Positions 10,999 through 22,691 of a stretch of 64,000 nt of DNA are shown one piece after another. The DNA comes from Sphagnum magellanicum (lineage: Eukaryota; Streptophyta; Sphagnopsida; Sphagnales; Sphagnaceae): positions 17,360,001 to 17,424,000 of the forward strand of contig CM038915.1 in assembly GCA_021904315.1 (NCBI GenBank), written 5' to 3'. Within the stretch, counting starts at the first letter, position 1, and every line of letters begins with the position of its first letter. Position numbers and translations under genes: made by a program. Below the pieces are notes generated by a model, which ran no database searches, had not been told where the DNA came from, and saw only the letters and a program-made list of their open reading frames with translations.

Positions 10999-13760
10999 CA
11001 ATTATCACAAATCAAGGTTTTTTGTTTTTTGTTTTTTTTAATAATCATAATTAATGATGAACTAAGTAAATTAATAAACGATGGAAAATAAATTTTTTTA
11101 TATAAAAAGTTCATATCTACAATTTCCTCCTTTTCAAGCTCCCTTTCAAATTCCTCCAACTCTTCATCTAGAATTTCATCATTCTTTATGAACTCCACCA
11201 AGGTTGATGGCATATTACATCCTACCTTAGGATCATTGGCCCAATGTTGAGTTTTGACTAATAAAAATTAATTTTTTTCAATTTTCAAATTCTAATTGGC
11301 ATCTCTTAAAGCTTGTCAAAATTCCAGTAAGAAATAAAATGCATTCAATCTCAATTTGGAAACCTACAATTCTTAAGATTTATTTTACAAGTAAAACAAC
11401 TACAAGGAATTTCTCCCACCATTTGATAGGGTTTTTTATATCTTTCACATCCACATGAAACTTCCTAATATCCAACAACTTGTTTGTTACAATTTCCTTT
11501 GTAGTTTTAGCATTATTGCTAGTCATTTGGAAAATATTTAATCCACAATCCTAATCTGCAAAACCAAAAGTAACATCTTCAAAAAGATGTAAGTGATTGT
11601 ATGATTTAACCAACATGGGATACAACGTTTTCCTATCATATTGCTCCCAAATAGACATTCCTTGCTTTTTACTAACATATGAAGGGGTCCATTCACGATT
11701 CGGGTACCAAAAAAGAAAAAAAAGATTTCAAGACTTCTTAGAACTACTTTTTGTAAATAACATTAACATGAAACAAACTTAAGTGAGAAAAATTGAATAG
11801 TCCAATATAAAATAATTCATGTGTTAATGGTGATTTTTCACATTCATACATAATTGTGTATGAATATTTTGGATTAATGCAAGAAACGTAAAAAATCCAT
11901 GACATTTACATAATGTCCAAATTATTTTTACATATTTTTATTAATTTAAAAAAACATCATTTTATCTATTGGCATACAACAATCCATTACAATTATAATA
12001 ATGTAAGATAAACAAAAATCCAAAGTTGTCCTTTGTAATCCTTAAAAAGTTAGACACTCTTTTTTGGTACCCCAATTGTGAATGGACCTGAAAAAACAAG
12101 ATGAAAACTCTTGAACCTTTGGTCAACTATCAAAGACAACATGTTGTGTGTTTTCTTCTCTTCATATGTCCTCAAGAATGAAAGGAAAGAATCTAAAACC
12201 CCAAACATTTTTAATTTAATGTTAAAGGCAAGAGTGGTGAACTCTAAAAAAAAGTCTAACATTATCATCCATGAAGGATTCAAAAAAAGGTCTCAAATGC
12301 ATTTCATCCTAGGTTCTAGAACTCATGGTGATGGCAAAATCTAGGGCATTTGATAATAACCAATGTTTAGTAGATTAGTTCAAGATGCAAGGAAAGACAA
12401 CATGGCTAAAACAATCAACTATTGTTTGACAAATGAACCATGTAATATGAAGAGAAACATGGCTAGGCACTTGAACATTAATTTTCCTACTATAACACAT
12501 GATAATAACTCCACAAAAAAGAAATGCTTCTTGGAATAATATTACCGTGCTTGTAAACCTTCAAAAAAAATCAAACAGTTAGTAAAGATTCTGGAAAAAT
12601 GTATTTATTCAAAAATACAAAATACTCAACATAAAGAGATGAAAAAAGAAACACTTACCTTGTTTTAGTAGGTTTATTTAGTTTCCTTGGTCGAATTCTA
12701 GATTCAATACAAGCTTTTCTCCACTCTTGTTTTCCCTTTCTAGATTTCCTTAACCACATTATACACTTCTCGATATTAAATTGCACATATTTGATTGAGA
12801 CATATTTAATATTTATGCATGCCTTCTTTTCAACATTTGCATATTGATAAGTTTTGGAAAATGCATGACTAAAACAAGTGTTGGATTAAAACTCTCTTTC
12901 AACCCCAAAACTGCATAATTAATAATAGATTTAAGAGTTGTGGCCATAGAATTTAAGTTTGCCCCTTCATCTTTTACATACGTAATGGTCTTCTTACTTA
13001 ACCATAAGAATCCAAAAGTGATCTCAAATTTCTAGCTAAGGCTTGACCTCCTATTTTTGTTGTTTCAAAAAGACTAATTGTCACCTTCTTGGGTTGCCAA
13101 TTTTCATCCAAAAAGTTAATGACCAAGGCAAAAATGTCATAAACACCTTTTGACAAACACAAATCAAAGTAGTAGCTAACATACATTTTTAAAAAAATGG
13201 TAAAACATAAACATTTTTGTTTTTTGAACCAAGTGTGGCAAAATTTCTTGTGAAATTTTTTTTATGGAAGGAAAGATAATGTGAGGATTCAATTGCAAAG
13301 CAAATTGCTTCAACCATGAACTTTCCAAAAAATGTATAGGCAAATGATTCTTAATGACAATAAAGCTAAATCTTCAAAAAAATATTTTTTGCTACAATTC
13401 ATCCTTCTTGTAAGGAAATTTTGGAGAAAATTTAGAAATTTTAGATGAAGATACATTTTGCCTTTTTTTAGTTAGTTGTCTTTCAACTTGAGTTTTCACT
13501 AAATTATTCACTTCTTCATCAAGTTTTTTTGCAAATAGACCATGTTTTACATCCACATGTTTTTTCAAAGCTGATATCCCATTAGTCTTATAATACATGA
13601 AATTAGTCCCTTTCATAGTTTTGTTCTTGGATTATATAGCATAGGTGTTTTGTCACACAAATGACATCTCATGACTTGAGAAATTTTGCCATCCACTAAT
13701 ATATTATCATTGACCACATAGAAAGCCCAACAAATGGCATTTCTCCTTTCAAGCTTTTAG
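10999..13760 (-). pseudogene. hAT transposase relic (BED finger to dimerisation domain)
   Basis: Read on the minus strand with frame changes. A BED-type zinc finger lies at about 13.7-13.5 kb (CHLCDK, then ALKKHVDVKH). The catalytic-core region is near 13.2-12.9 kb (VTISLFETTKIGGQALARNL, then ITYVKDEGANLNSM). KTHNMLSLIVDQRFKS lies near 12.15 kb. The C-terminal dimerisation block is near 11.5-11.25 kb (KNPIKWWEKF, GFQIEIECI, LTGILTS.KRC, KLIFISQNST). An acidic tail STLVEFIKNDEILDEELEEF ends near 11.0 kb. At least several frameshifts and stops separate these blocks, so no transposase can be made. The domain order agrees with the hAT inverted repeats and target duplication around it. Confidence 0.85.
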
Positions 13761-15470
13761 AACAATCTTTGAACATGCAATTTTTGTAAATTTAAGATGA
13801 ATTTTTCATCATTACTTTTAGATGCCTACTAGCTTCAATTTCCAAGGACAAATTCTCAATTGAAGTTTTTGTTACACATATATCATCCATCAATTATTCA
13901 TTTTGAAAAGGTTCAATCTCAATTTCCTCTCTAATATTTTCACTTGCACTTAATTGTTCCATTCAAAGTAATGTCAAAAAAAGTAAAAGCAAATGCAAAT
14001 TTTCAACTTCCAACAACCAAAATCCAAAATACTACAAGTTATTTCCTTCAAATCAAAAGGTTTCTATATTTTTTTAGATATGTTTTCTATTTGCAAATTA
14101 TAAAATTAATGAATAAAAAGGTAGAGGTAAAGAGAGAAGTCAAAGGTCAAGGGGAGATAACATTTACAAATATAACAACAACAACTCATTTCTAGGCCTA
14201 ATGCAAACAATAAAAACTGAATGGAAACTATCATTGCTCCCTCAAGCAAACATTAATTTCCTTCCAACAATCAAGGCTAACCTACAAATAAAATAAATGA
14301 AAATTTAAATATTAATTTAAACATATTAACAAAAAAAAATTATCTAAAAAAATATAAATCAAATACAAAGGAATGTTTTAAAAGAATAAGATTAAACAAA
14401 AAAAAGGAAAATAACTTAATGGATTAATTTTATTTATAAAGAAAAAATTAAAGAAATAAAACTTACAAGTTTTAAAGACAATTTTCTTGTTTTCTTTCCC
14501 TCTCCTACAAAATCAAAACAAAAATAAATTGTAGGGGTAGAGAAGCTGATCATAATACACTTATGCACGAAGGGTTTTTTGGATTCAAACAACGCTTAAG
14601 AAAGGATTTGTTTGTTTTTGGTGTGCAAATAGAACTTGAACCCCTCTTCTTGGTGCATCTAAGGCATTAAAAATTGTCAAAAATGGATTAGAAATGAGAA
14701 AGTTACTGCCCCACAAAGTAAGGGGGGTCAAGAACTCAAAAAAAAGACCACAAAACATTACAAAGCTGATTTTCAAACACCCAAAAATTTCTTTGTATAT
14801 TGCTCCATTGCTACTATAATTCCAAAATGGTTTGTAGAACTTCAAGTGGTGTTCCTATAGCACTTTAAATCGTTTAAAATTAACAAAAAATGAGAAAGTT
14901 ATGAGCTTTGAAAGTAATAGGGGTTGAAACAGAAAAAAAGTGCATTTTGTAAGTTGAAAAGCTTATTCTTCTTGTTATCTTTTCATTACTCCTTTTCATT
15001 TATACTTGAAAGATGATTTATAAAACTTGAAGTAGCGTTCCCATAATATTTCAAATCACTCAAAATGAAGCAGAGATGAGGAAGATTTAAACAAGTGTTC
15101 AATTACCGGCCTATGTTAAATCATGGGCTAGTTTACCCTTATCGTATTGTACAAAAAATTGAAAAATTGAAGCTAAATATTAAAAAACCTTAGAAATGAT
15201 CAAATTAAAAATCATTTTTTAAAAAACAAAAATTTATTTTATTATTTGTAGCTCCAAAGACTACTTGTAAAAGCAAAGAAAAAAACCAAAATTAAAATTA
15301 AGAATAACACAAACCATAAACCAATTAAGAAGATTTTTAAAATATAAAAGACACAAGAGTGATTGAAAATAGAAGAGAACAAAGATTTGGATGTGAGTAC
15401 GAGCAAAGAGGACTCAAAAAGGAGTTTGGATTTTCTTTATAACTAAACTTAAACCCTAACCCCAAAGGGT

Positions 15471-15527
15471 GGTGGTTGTCACGTTAAGGTTAGTGCCTTA
15501 ACCCCTAACCTTAATGTGGCGGCCACC
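15471..15527. repeat. Imperfect hairpin inside the hAT right end
   Basis: Arms 15471-15493 and 15505-15527 (23 bp each, 11-bp loop) are complementary apart from a few mismatches, all of the C/T type. It lies upstream of the transposase relic, where the element's promoter or leader would be. Confidence 0.6.
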
Positions 15528-16227
15528 TCCATAAATAATAGTTTTTTATCATTTGAACTTTGAATTTTGAATTTTCATAAATGGTAAGTTTAATTTTTAA
15601 AATTTAAAATTTTATTAATTTATTATTAATTTATATATTTATTATTTATTAATATTATTTATTTTTTACTGTTTTTATTTATTTATATTTTTTACCACGA
15701 AAATTGAACCCTTTTCAAAATGTGAAAACTAGTCCAATTCTCAAATTTGATGCTCAATGAACATTTGGGCAGTTTTCATTAAGTAATTCTCATCTCCAAT
15801 GAGAATCATTGAACAAGTTCTCATGGTGGTTTTCGCTGAAAACTATTATTGGGTTTTAGCTGGTGGGTGAAAACTGCCCAACATTGGATTACACATCAAA
15901 CATATGTAAATCCAAAAAAAGGGGACCATAATGCCTTTTATGGTCCTATAATCACAAATTATAGATTTGATAACACATAGATGTAAAAGGAATGAACCTT
16001 CTACTATAACCAAATTTAATTAATATTGGGGGTATATAATCCCAAGGGTCATCATAGTTTCTTGTTTAGGAAATTGCCTTTTCGGCTTTTAGATTAGGAT
16101 TTGGGTTGCTTCAATACAAGAATTTTTCATTATAAGAGTGGCTCTATTGAAATCATTTTCATGAACCTTGATCCAAGACCCATTTACTAGGCTATGAACA
16201 TGAACAAGAAAGATCTGTCATGTAATT

Positions 16228-17118
16228 TGTCACAACCTTAGCCTTGGGTTCGCAATCAAGGCAACAACTTGCAAAGGTGAAATCCAAGAATGAAGCCTGG
16301 GAGTCACATTTCATGCTCATGGGAGTGTAGGAGAATGTGAAGGAATGAACTCGCACAATCGCAAGTGGGCTTTCACTTTGAAAGTTGGAGTCCTAATGGA
16401 CTCTCAAATTTTCAAAGGACGATTTCAGGGGTTAAAACTCATTAAATTGAAAATTTCCTTATATACCATTAGAAAAATCTCAAAACATAGATGTTTGAAA
16501 TGAGCTCGCATGACCCATTTGGGTATTAAAAACATAAGTTATAGCTAAAAGAAAGGTCGATAGTCAAATTGTCAATTTGACTCCCGACCATTAAAAGTCA
16601 AGAATCGCCCTAATTTACTTGTGTGTAAGTCATGTGCCACATATTTTTGAAAAACTCTCAATAAGAGCTATAACTTTGTTTTAAACCCCACCTCAATCAA
16701 AGGTCTGCACACAAATTTATGGGCTTTCAAAGTCATGGGAATTTCGATTGCGAAAATTTCAAGACTCCTAATTTGGGAGTCCCAAAACAAAATGAAATTT
16801 GGGTGCAAGCCTCGTGGCCAAGCATAGAAAATATTATAAGGGGGAAGGTGGTGATTTCCCCTAAGTCTGGGTCGTGGTGAGTTCGTGCATCAAAAGTGTT
16901 CCAATTACGCATTAACCAACTTGTTGTTTAGTTTGTGTAGGTTCGTGTGAATAATTGACCCACTTGTCACTCATCCTAATCCCCATCCTGGAGCTCCAAC
17001 ACACCCCTCTACCCCCGAAGTGTTGGGAGCTAGGGAGTGTACCCCAACTCCTTATCCTTCCGTTATTTTCACCTTTGGACTCATAGTTGAATCCATCAAG
17101 GAGTTTGGGGATGTGTTA
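16228..17118 (+). mobile_element. Solo LTR of the four-copy family (copy 2)
   Basis: It starts TGTCACAACCTTAGCC and ends GGGGATGTGTTA; the usual CA end has become TA. It is flanked by TAATT and TAATC (4/5 target duplication). It carries the family's AATTTGACTCCCGACC segment, a TATTATAAGGGGGAAGG promoter-like motif near 16833-16850, and the ACACCCCTCTACCCCCGAAG tract near the 3' end. Length is 891 bp. It lies directly downstream of a transposase relic on the opposite strand. Confidence 0.82.
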
Positions 17119-17199
17119 TAATCTTAATGGGTCTTCATATTTCTTGACAATTTAAAACCTTTGATTTGTAGAATTTCAACAAGCTTACAAAATTTCATT

Positions 17200-18326
17200 A
17201 ATTTTTTAGGATTATGTGCAAAGAATGAAAATAGGGACTACAACATGAACTCAATGTGAGACACCAATGGCAATATGGACAACACAAGAATTGTTAAATT
17301 CTTTTTGTGGGCCATGTAATGCACACTAATTAAAAAAATAGTGACACAAGATTTTTGTTGAGATGTTACTTTAGTGCCTTCAAACATAAAATCTTTGTCA
17401 CAACCAATGCACATCCATCATGAACCAAACTTTTTAACCAAAAGTTGTCCATATTTAGCCATGCACTTCAAGAATATTGCAATAATATTATTTGTAGTTG
17501 CATTTGCTTCCACGTGTTCCAAGGTTAGTAAGATTGGAAATTGATGCCAATTTTTCATGATATAAACATGGATATTAGTCCATTGCTAGTTGTCCATTAT
17601 AACAACTTCATTTGCATTCGCAAAAAAGAAGTTAGCACCTTGCATAATAGTTTTAATGAATGTAAAGATGATATCATGCATTGCTTTAACCATTCCCCAC
17701 CCACTTCCATTTGTTCAATGTTTTTTAAGGTTATTTTTCACCTTCAAGATGTAATACAACTCACTAAAAGCTTCAAATTTATACATTGGATGACCATGGA
17801 TTTAAAGGTGGCAAATTAAACAATTTTTTTTTCAATCCAAGATGAACATTAGATTACATCAAACTTATTTCAAAACGTATGCCAACATATAACCTCTCAT
17901 TTTTTGCATGTGTAAATTCCTTGTTGTAATACCAATCCCCAATAACAACTCTTGAAGAAGCAACAACTTTTTTTTTTTGGCTAACATGTTTCTACAAAGT
18001 GTCCAACTTTGGTGATAACTTTTCATTTCCCCGAACAACTAAACAAATCATGCATCTAATTTGTGATACCATTGAATCTTCCCCCAAAATTAATTCTGCC
18101 TAAGGAAACTTAGTAGCCTAAAAATCCTAAAAGATACAAACCTTATCATAAGACCTTTTAGGTTTCTTAGTTGGAAAATCATGTGCATTAAAACTACAAG
18201 CCTTAAATACAATCAATAATTCAAGCAAGGAATGTGTTGATGAACTTGCAAGGTTATTACCCTGACCTTGACCAAAAAAGAACAACTTGAATTGGAAATT
18301 CATAGGAAGTTTGAAGGGTGCCATTA
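17200..18326 (-). pseudogene. BED-finger hAT-like transposase relic
   Basis: The minus strand gives an ordered but broken protein. From 18326 there is an N-terminal stretch (MAPFKLPMNFQFKLFFFG). A finger-like region follows near 18.05 kb (RCMICLVVRGNEKLSPKLDTL). KKH.TNGSGWGMVKAMHDII lies near 17.7 kb and IMDN..WTNIHVYIM near 17.6 kb. FPILLTLEHVEAN is near 17.5 kb, MFEGTKV near 17.38 kb, and SVHYMAHKKNL near 17.3 kb. This order matches a widespread plant family of hAT-related zinc-finger transposases. Several stops (TAA/TAG) and frame changes show it is dead. It is a different family from the 10.8-15.9 kb element. Its 3' part ends close to the copy-2 solo LTR; terminal repeats were not found. 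Confidence 0.65.
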
Positions 18327-20528
18327 TGACAAGCAAATAACAATGTAAACGAATAAAAGAAAATCAAACTATGAAATGAAGCAAAAAAACTCAAGAGAGA
18401 ATCAAATTAGAAAATAAACTTGAAAAAGAAAAAAACAATGAAAAATATGCATCTCTAGTGGAATTTGCATGATGCAACTTTTATAGCTTTGAAAGTAGTG
18501 TTTATCACTTGAATTCATCACCTTCAAACTTCAAAGCTCCTAATTCTCGAGTTTCTTTGGTGTTGTCAAAAGCTACAACAAACTTCATTCATGATTTCCC
18601 TCCCTTCAACATTTGTCTTGATCCCCATGACTGTTGTAATGACAAGTTGTGTCGTTGAGATTACAATCCATCCATTAAAACTCACGTGTTCAAGCTTTCT
18701 TAAACACTCAAAAGTAATGATCATCTTCAAGCTTTCAATTCGCATTTTACAAGGCATGAACAAAATGGGACTTGAAAGAAAAATGGGGAGTTGGCTACTG
18801 GTTCCAGGGAAAAGGAGCAAGGTAGACAAACCACGAGATCAAGTGGTTGCTACTTGGTGATTCATGAAAATGAATGGTTAGAGATTGGCGAAGCCTTCAA
18901 ACCCTAAAGTGCCATAAATGCAAATCTCTAAAGCCTTGAAGCTCTAATGATGCTATTGGTGAAGGAGCTTGCAAACACATAGTTATTGTTGGTGATGGAT
19001 GGATATATGTGGTTGGCCTTTTGGCACAAGGGGTGTTACAAGGCGGGTGCTTTGGGTGATTGGGTTCTTTAAAACTTTCATATCATTACGCTTTTTATGT
19101 CGCCTTTAGGCAAAAAATCACAAAAAAAAAACCCCTGTTGGAGATGCTGTGAGATCTTAGATGAGAAAGAGGAACATAAGTACATTCAATCTCAGATGCC
19201 TTTCTACAAGGTTTCTGATCTTTCTTACACTTGATGCTTAGTCATGATAGTTAGGAATTTATTGTTACTACTGTCGGTCTTCACCCCTTGCATCTGATGA
19301 TGCATACTGCTGGATGTAAACCACATCTGGGTCAGAGGTTTTATGATGTGAGAAGTTGTCATGGTGCCTGTCTCAGTTACGTATTAGGTACTTTTCCATG
19401 TCAGGACGTACACATACTAGTGCTTGCAGGACATAAACATGTTTTTTGTTTTGCTCCAGGAACAAAAGGAGCTGCAAAGTTGACATGATGAAGAAGTGTG
19501 AAGGAGACTTGGAGGATCTTAGTTCTCAAGACAAAGGAGGAGAACCATGGAGATTTTCACAGAAAGCCTCAATCAAGGTTTCAAATGCATCAACCCTTGT
19601 GAGTTCTGAAAATGAACAGTATTCATGAGTAAGTGCAATATTTGGTGATCCTAGAGCCATTGATCGAAGCATTTTGATCCCTAGTAGATTGTTTGACTTG
19701 TAGGAAATACATATATTGCTTGTTTGAGTTACCAGTTGTTTTATTCAATCTGATTGCTAACATTTCACCATTGCTTGACTTGAAAGTACATGCATTTGCT
19801 TTTGTACAAGCCACCAAGAAATGGTAAGACAAAAATGTCAGCTAAAGTTGTTGCATCTGATCAGTCAGTTGCTACCTTTTTCCAACATCCACACCGTTAC
19901 TCTAATTACACTTCAAAATGAGCATACATATTGAAGCCTTCATGTCATTTAGCAAGTTTGGAAGGATTTTCTTTGTTGAATTTTGTTTCCTTGTTGAACA
20001 AGATAGACAAATTTGGGCTAGACTTGCATATTCATCCACAAAGAACATATTGAAATTGATTAAAGGCTTAGTTTGTAAGGGGGGATGGGAAGAAAATAAC
20101 TATCGAAGGGTTTGTTGCAATTTCTATAGCACCCCAACAACCATCAGTTTCGTGTGCTTATAAAATATACATTACCATGTCATGTTTGTCGTGAGTGTAA
20201 ACTATGGAATAATAAATGGCTTAAGACTGATTTCCATTACATTGACAAGGAGGATCATTAGGAATTGTTTTTCTTGTCCACCTACCATACATCATCCCTC
20301 ACTGCACACTTGGTTGGCTGTTGGTTCAGCCTGGCCATCTTTCCTTCGGTGGAAGTTGCAACCCATCAATCTCATCACTACTTAAATCCAACAATTCTTT
20401 AAGGCACTTTTGTTCACTAATTTATAACCTCAGTAAACCTTCCAGCACAATTGTGGTTCATAACAGTTTACTTAGATCATTTGGTAAGAGACACCTATCT
20501 ATGCCTAAATCTGTAAGGGCTCAGTAAT
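18327..20528. other. 3' flank of the fucosyltransferase gene, no gene seen
   Basis: No conserved coding segment is recognisable on either strand. Short open frames at 18591-18860 and 19918-20163 have no known motifs. The part next to 20529 probably contains the fucosyltransferase 3' UTR, but I could not place its polyadenylation site. Confidence 0.45.
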
Positions 20529-22691
20529 TCATTCATAAGGGCTCCTAGTATTGATCCTACTGAAATTGGTGATGAGCTGAAACCCTAGACTGGCACCATG
20601 GACAGGCACAAAAGGTGTCTCAATCTCATGACAATCCTGAATGTAATAAACTTCATCTGCAATCAGCTTGCCATCTAATGCAGGCTCACCAGGGCATCTG
20701 AAATGCTTGTCACTGGGAATCTGGAAACATGCATCAACTGTGAGGCCTTTCACACAACCTGCTGGAGTTTCTTGCCTGATGTCGATGAACCATGGTACCA
20801 GAGCTCCATAGCCGGCTGCAATTGCTCCAAAAGTGGACTGTGGGGTTGTGATGAGATCATCAGACAAGCTTAACCCCAGAACTTCAGTCAAAGCTTGTCT
20901 GTCAACTTCCACTCCAAATTGTTGCTTGTCTTCATGTGTGAGCTGAATCAAGGCAACTGTCTCCCCTGTTGCTACTGGGTTGCGCACGTATATCTTGGTA
21001 AGATGGTCCTTCAAGCTGTTGTACAAGGAGGTTATGAATACGCTGTATGTCGTCTCTGACAAGGGTACTTTTTTCTGTGCTAATTCAGACTTGATGCCTT
21101 CTACTTCCCTGTCTTGAAAAACTGTATCTTTTGACTCATCTGCAATATCATCACCCCGAGAAGCAGCAATTTCATGAGATGGAAATGAGTCATGAGAATC
21201 TGGGGGAGAAGCAGCTAATTTCCAGGCTTCTGCACGATCTTCTTCTGTGATCTCTTCATTCAAGGTGTTGCTTAAGCTTGTATTGGGAAGCAAATGGTTG
21301 TCAAGGAGGCAGATTGCAACAGCTTGTGCCGTAGCCTCGTGCAAAGACTCCCATTCTTGCTTCCCGTGGAAATACCTTGTCTGAATCCCAACTCGGTGAT
21401 CAATGTGCTTGAGGTGGACATTATGGACCTGCCTCACTCGCAACCAGACGGGGTCAGATGGAAGCATCACCAATCTCAGAAGATGGGTCAGCACCATCCT
21501 GTCAGGGAAAAGAGCTTCCAGAGTGGGTCGAAATGTCGGCACTGCAAAAAGCTTGGGAAGGTAGTATAAACACTCTGAGAAATACATCCAAGTCACTTGT
21601 GTTCTGTAAAACTCTTGCACTGATTCACAGAAGAACTTCTTCTCGGGCTGACAATCCCAATCTTCATTCACTCTTGCAGCATATATATTCCATCCAGAGC
21701 TCATGGCACTCTCTGCTGCAACTTCCGTTGCTGCAGAACTCAGATTCTGTTGGGATCCTGTACTCATGTCTGCTGGCCCATCACTTGCAGATGTGTTGGT
21801 TGAGATCACAGCAGCAAGCATGTGAGCATCCTGCACCCCATTGTAGACATCCTGGACAGAGGACCAAAACTGGGTGTGGAATTTGGCTGGAGTGAGGATT
21901 CCATCAGTAGCAACTTTCCAGCTCGAGCCAACAAAAGGCTCACACATAACCCCTGGAATCGAAGTTGTGACTGGAATAAGCAAAACACGTTGTGTGAGGA
22001 TGGAGTACATGACAGCTGCAACAGCTGATAAAACCTTGTTGCCCAATCCTGTAGCAACCTCATTATCCCCCATTACAAACTTGCACCCAGTTGTTGAGCT
22101 GTTCTTCCTACTCTTGAAGAATCCTATAACATCACCACCCACATTCTTCATGCAAGCTCTGTGGAGCTTGGAATACTCCTCCAGGACTGCTCCCATGTAA
22201 GGATGAGGTTGAAGCTCCTGGCTATGTCGATGCTTGTTGTACAAAGGCCAGAGCTCGTCCCTGCTCATGCAAGGATTAGCCCTGTGCCATGAAGCTATTT
22301 CCTCCTCCTCAGACAAGAAGCTCATGGGAGGAGCACCCATCTTCTTCAAGTTGGAACCCGCAGCTTCAGCTCTCTTTCTAGCTAACCTGATGTTTGCAAT
22401 TAGGGCAACTACTTCTGAGGGAAATTCCTGATGTGATGGTGATGACGATGTAGCTGCTTTCAGCTGATGCTTGTTTGCATGAGGAAATGCAACAGCTGCT
22501 GCTGCCTGGTAGCCGGAGATTGAGGGCCAGTAGATTGCAACAACGAGTGCAAAGGCTATGGTGGTCAAGATGATGCTCATGTATCCTGCTAGCACTGTGC
22601 TCAAAAGATCAAGAGGCTTTTTGCAGCTAAACCCTGATCTCCATTTCCTTACCACAAACGAGAACCCAGTGTAATCCGCCATGTCCTTCAT
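20529..22691 (-). CDS. FUT: GT37 fucosyltransferase (xyloglucan fucosyltransferase-like)
   Basis: Predicted Golgi type II enzyme of the plant GT37 family, which moves fucose from GDP-fucose onto cell-wall glycans (xyloglucan or arabinogalactan proteins). The first in-frame ATG is at 22691 and gives 720 aa. The open frame reaches 22796 only through TTG, and a TAG just upstream excludes an earlier in-frame ATG unless a 5' exon exists. Residues ~30-55 form one membrane anchor. GT37 features follow in order: the NPCMSRDELWPLY region (~140), GCKFVMG...TGLGNKVLS (~203-222), CEPF..SSWKV (~250-259), KKFFCE (~351), ALFPDR (~393), the VGIQTRYF nucleotide-sugar motif with Arg ~439 (434-441), SDDLITTPQSTFGAIAAGYG (~610-629), and a C-terminal DACFQIP region. 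It is long for the family (Arabidopsis FUT1 is 558 aa) because of Ser/Ala- and Asp/Glu-rich insertions at ~285-345 and ~465-550. There is no intron, frameshift or internal stop. Donor and acceptor specificity cannot be read from sequence. Confidence 0.9.
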   Translation of the reverse strand: MKDMADYTGFSFVVRKWRSGFSCKKPLDLLSTVLAGYMSIILTTIAFALVVAIYWPSISGYQAAAAVAFPHANKHQLKAATSSSPSHQEFPSEVVALIANIRLARKRAEAAGSNLKKMGAPPMSFLSEEEEIASWHRANPCMSRDELWPLYNKHRHSQELQPHPYMGAVLEEYSKLHRACMKNVGGDVIGFFKSRKNSSTTGCKFVMGDNEVATGLGNKVLSAVAAVMYSILTQRVLLIPVTTSIPGVMCEPFVGSSWKVATDGILTPAKFHTQFWSSVQDVYNGVQDAHMLAAVISTNTSASDGPADMSTGSQQNLSSAATEVAAESAMSSGWNIYAARVNEDWDCQPEKKFFCESVQEFYRTQVTWMYFSECLYYLPKLFAVPTFRPTLEALFPDRMVLTHLLRLVMLPSDPVWLRVRQVHNVHLKHIDHRVGIQTRYFHGKQEWESLHEATAQAVAICLLDNHLLPNTSLSNTLNEEITEEDRAEAWKLAASPPDSHDSFPSHEIAASRGDDIADESKDTVFQDREVEGIKSELAQKKVPLSETTYSVFITSLYNSLKDHLTKIYVRNPVATGETVALIQLTHEDKQQFGVEVDRQALTEVLGLSLSDDLITTPQSTFGAIAAGYGALVPWFIDIRQETPAGCVKGLTVDACFQIPSDKHFRCPGEPALDGKLIADEVYYIQDCHEIETPFVPVHGASLGFQLITNFSRINTRSPYE

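Larger units (their letters stand above)
10781..15886 (-). mobile_element. Complete but inactive hAT DNA transposon (5106 bp)
   Basis: The left end CAATGTTGGGCAGTTTTCA is repeated exactly, inverted, at the right end (15868-15886). The flanks GATTCCAC (10773-10780) and GATTACAC (15887-15894) form a 7/8-matching 8-bp target duplication. CA-starting inverted repeats plus 8-bp duplications are the hAT signature. The GGGCAGTTTTCATT motif recurs inside the right end near 15768, as subterminal repeats do. Inside, on the minus strand, is a broken transposase in the normal hAT domain order. The near-perfect ends mean the borders are well supported even though the gene is dead. Confidence 0.92.
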
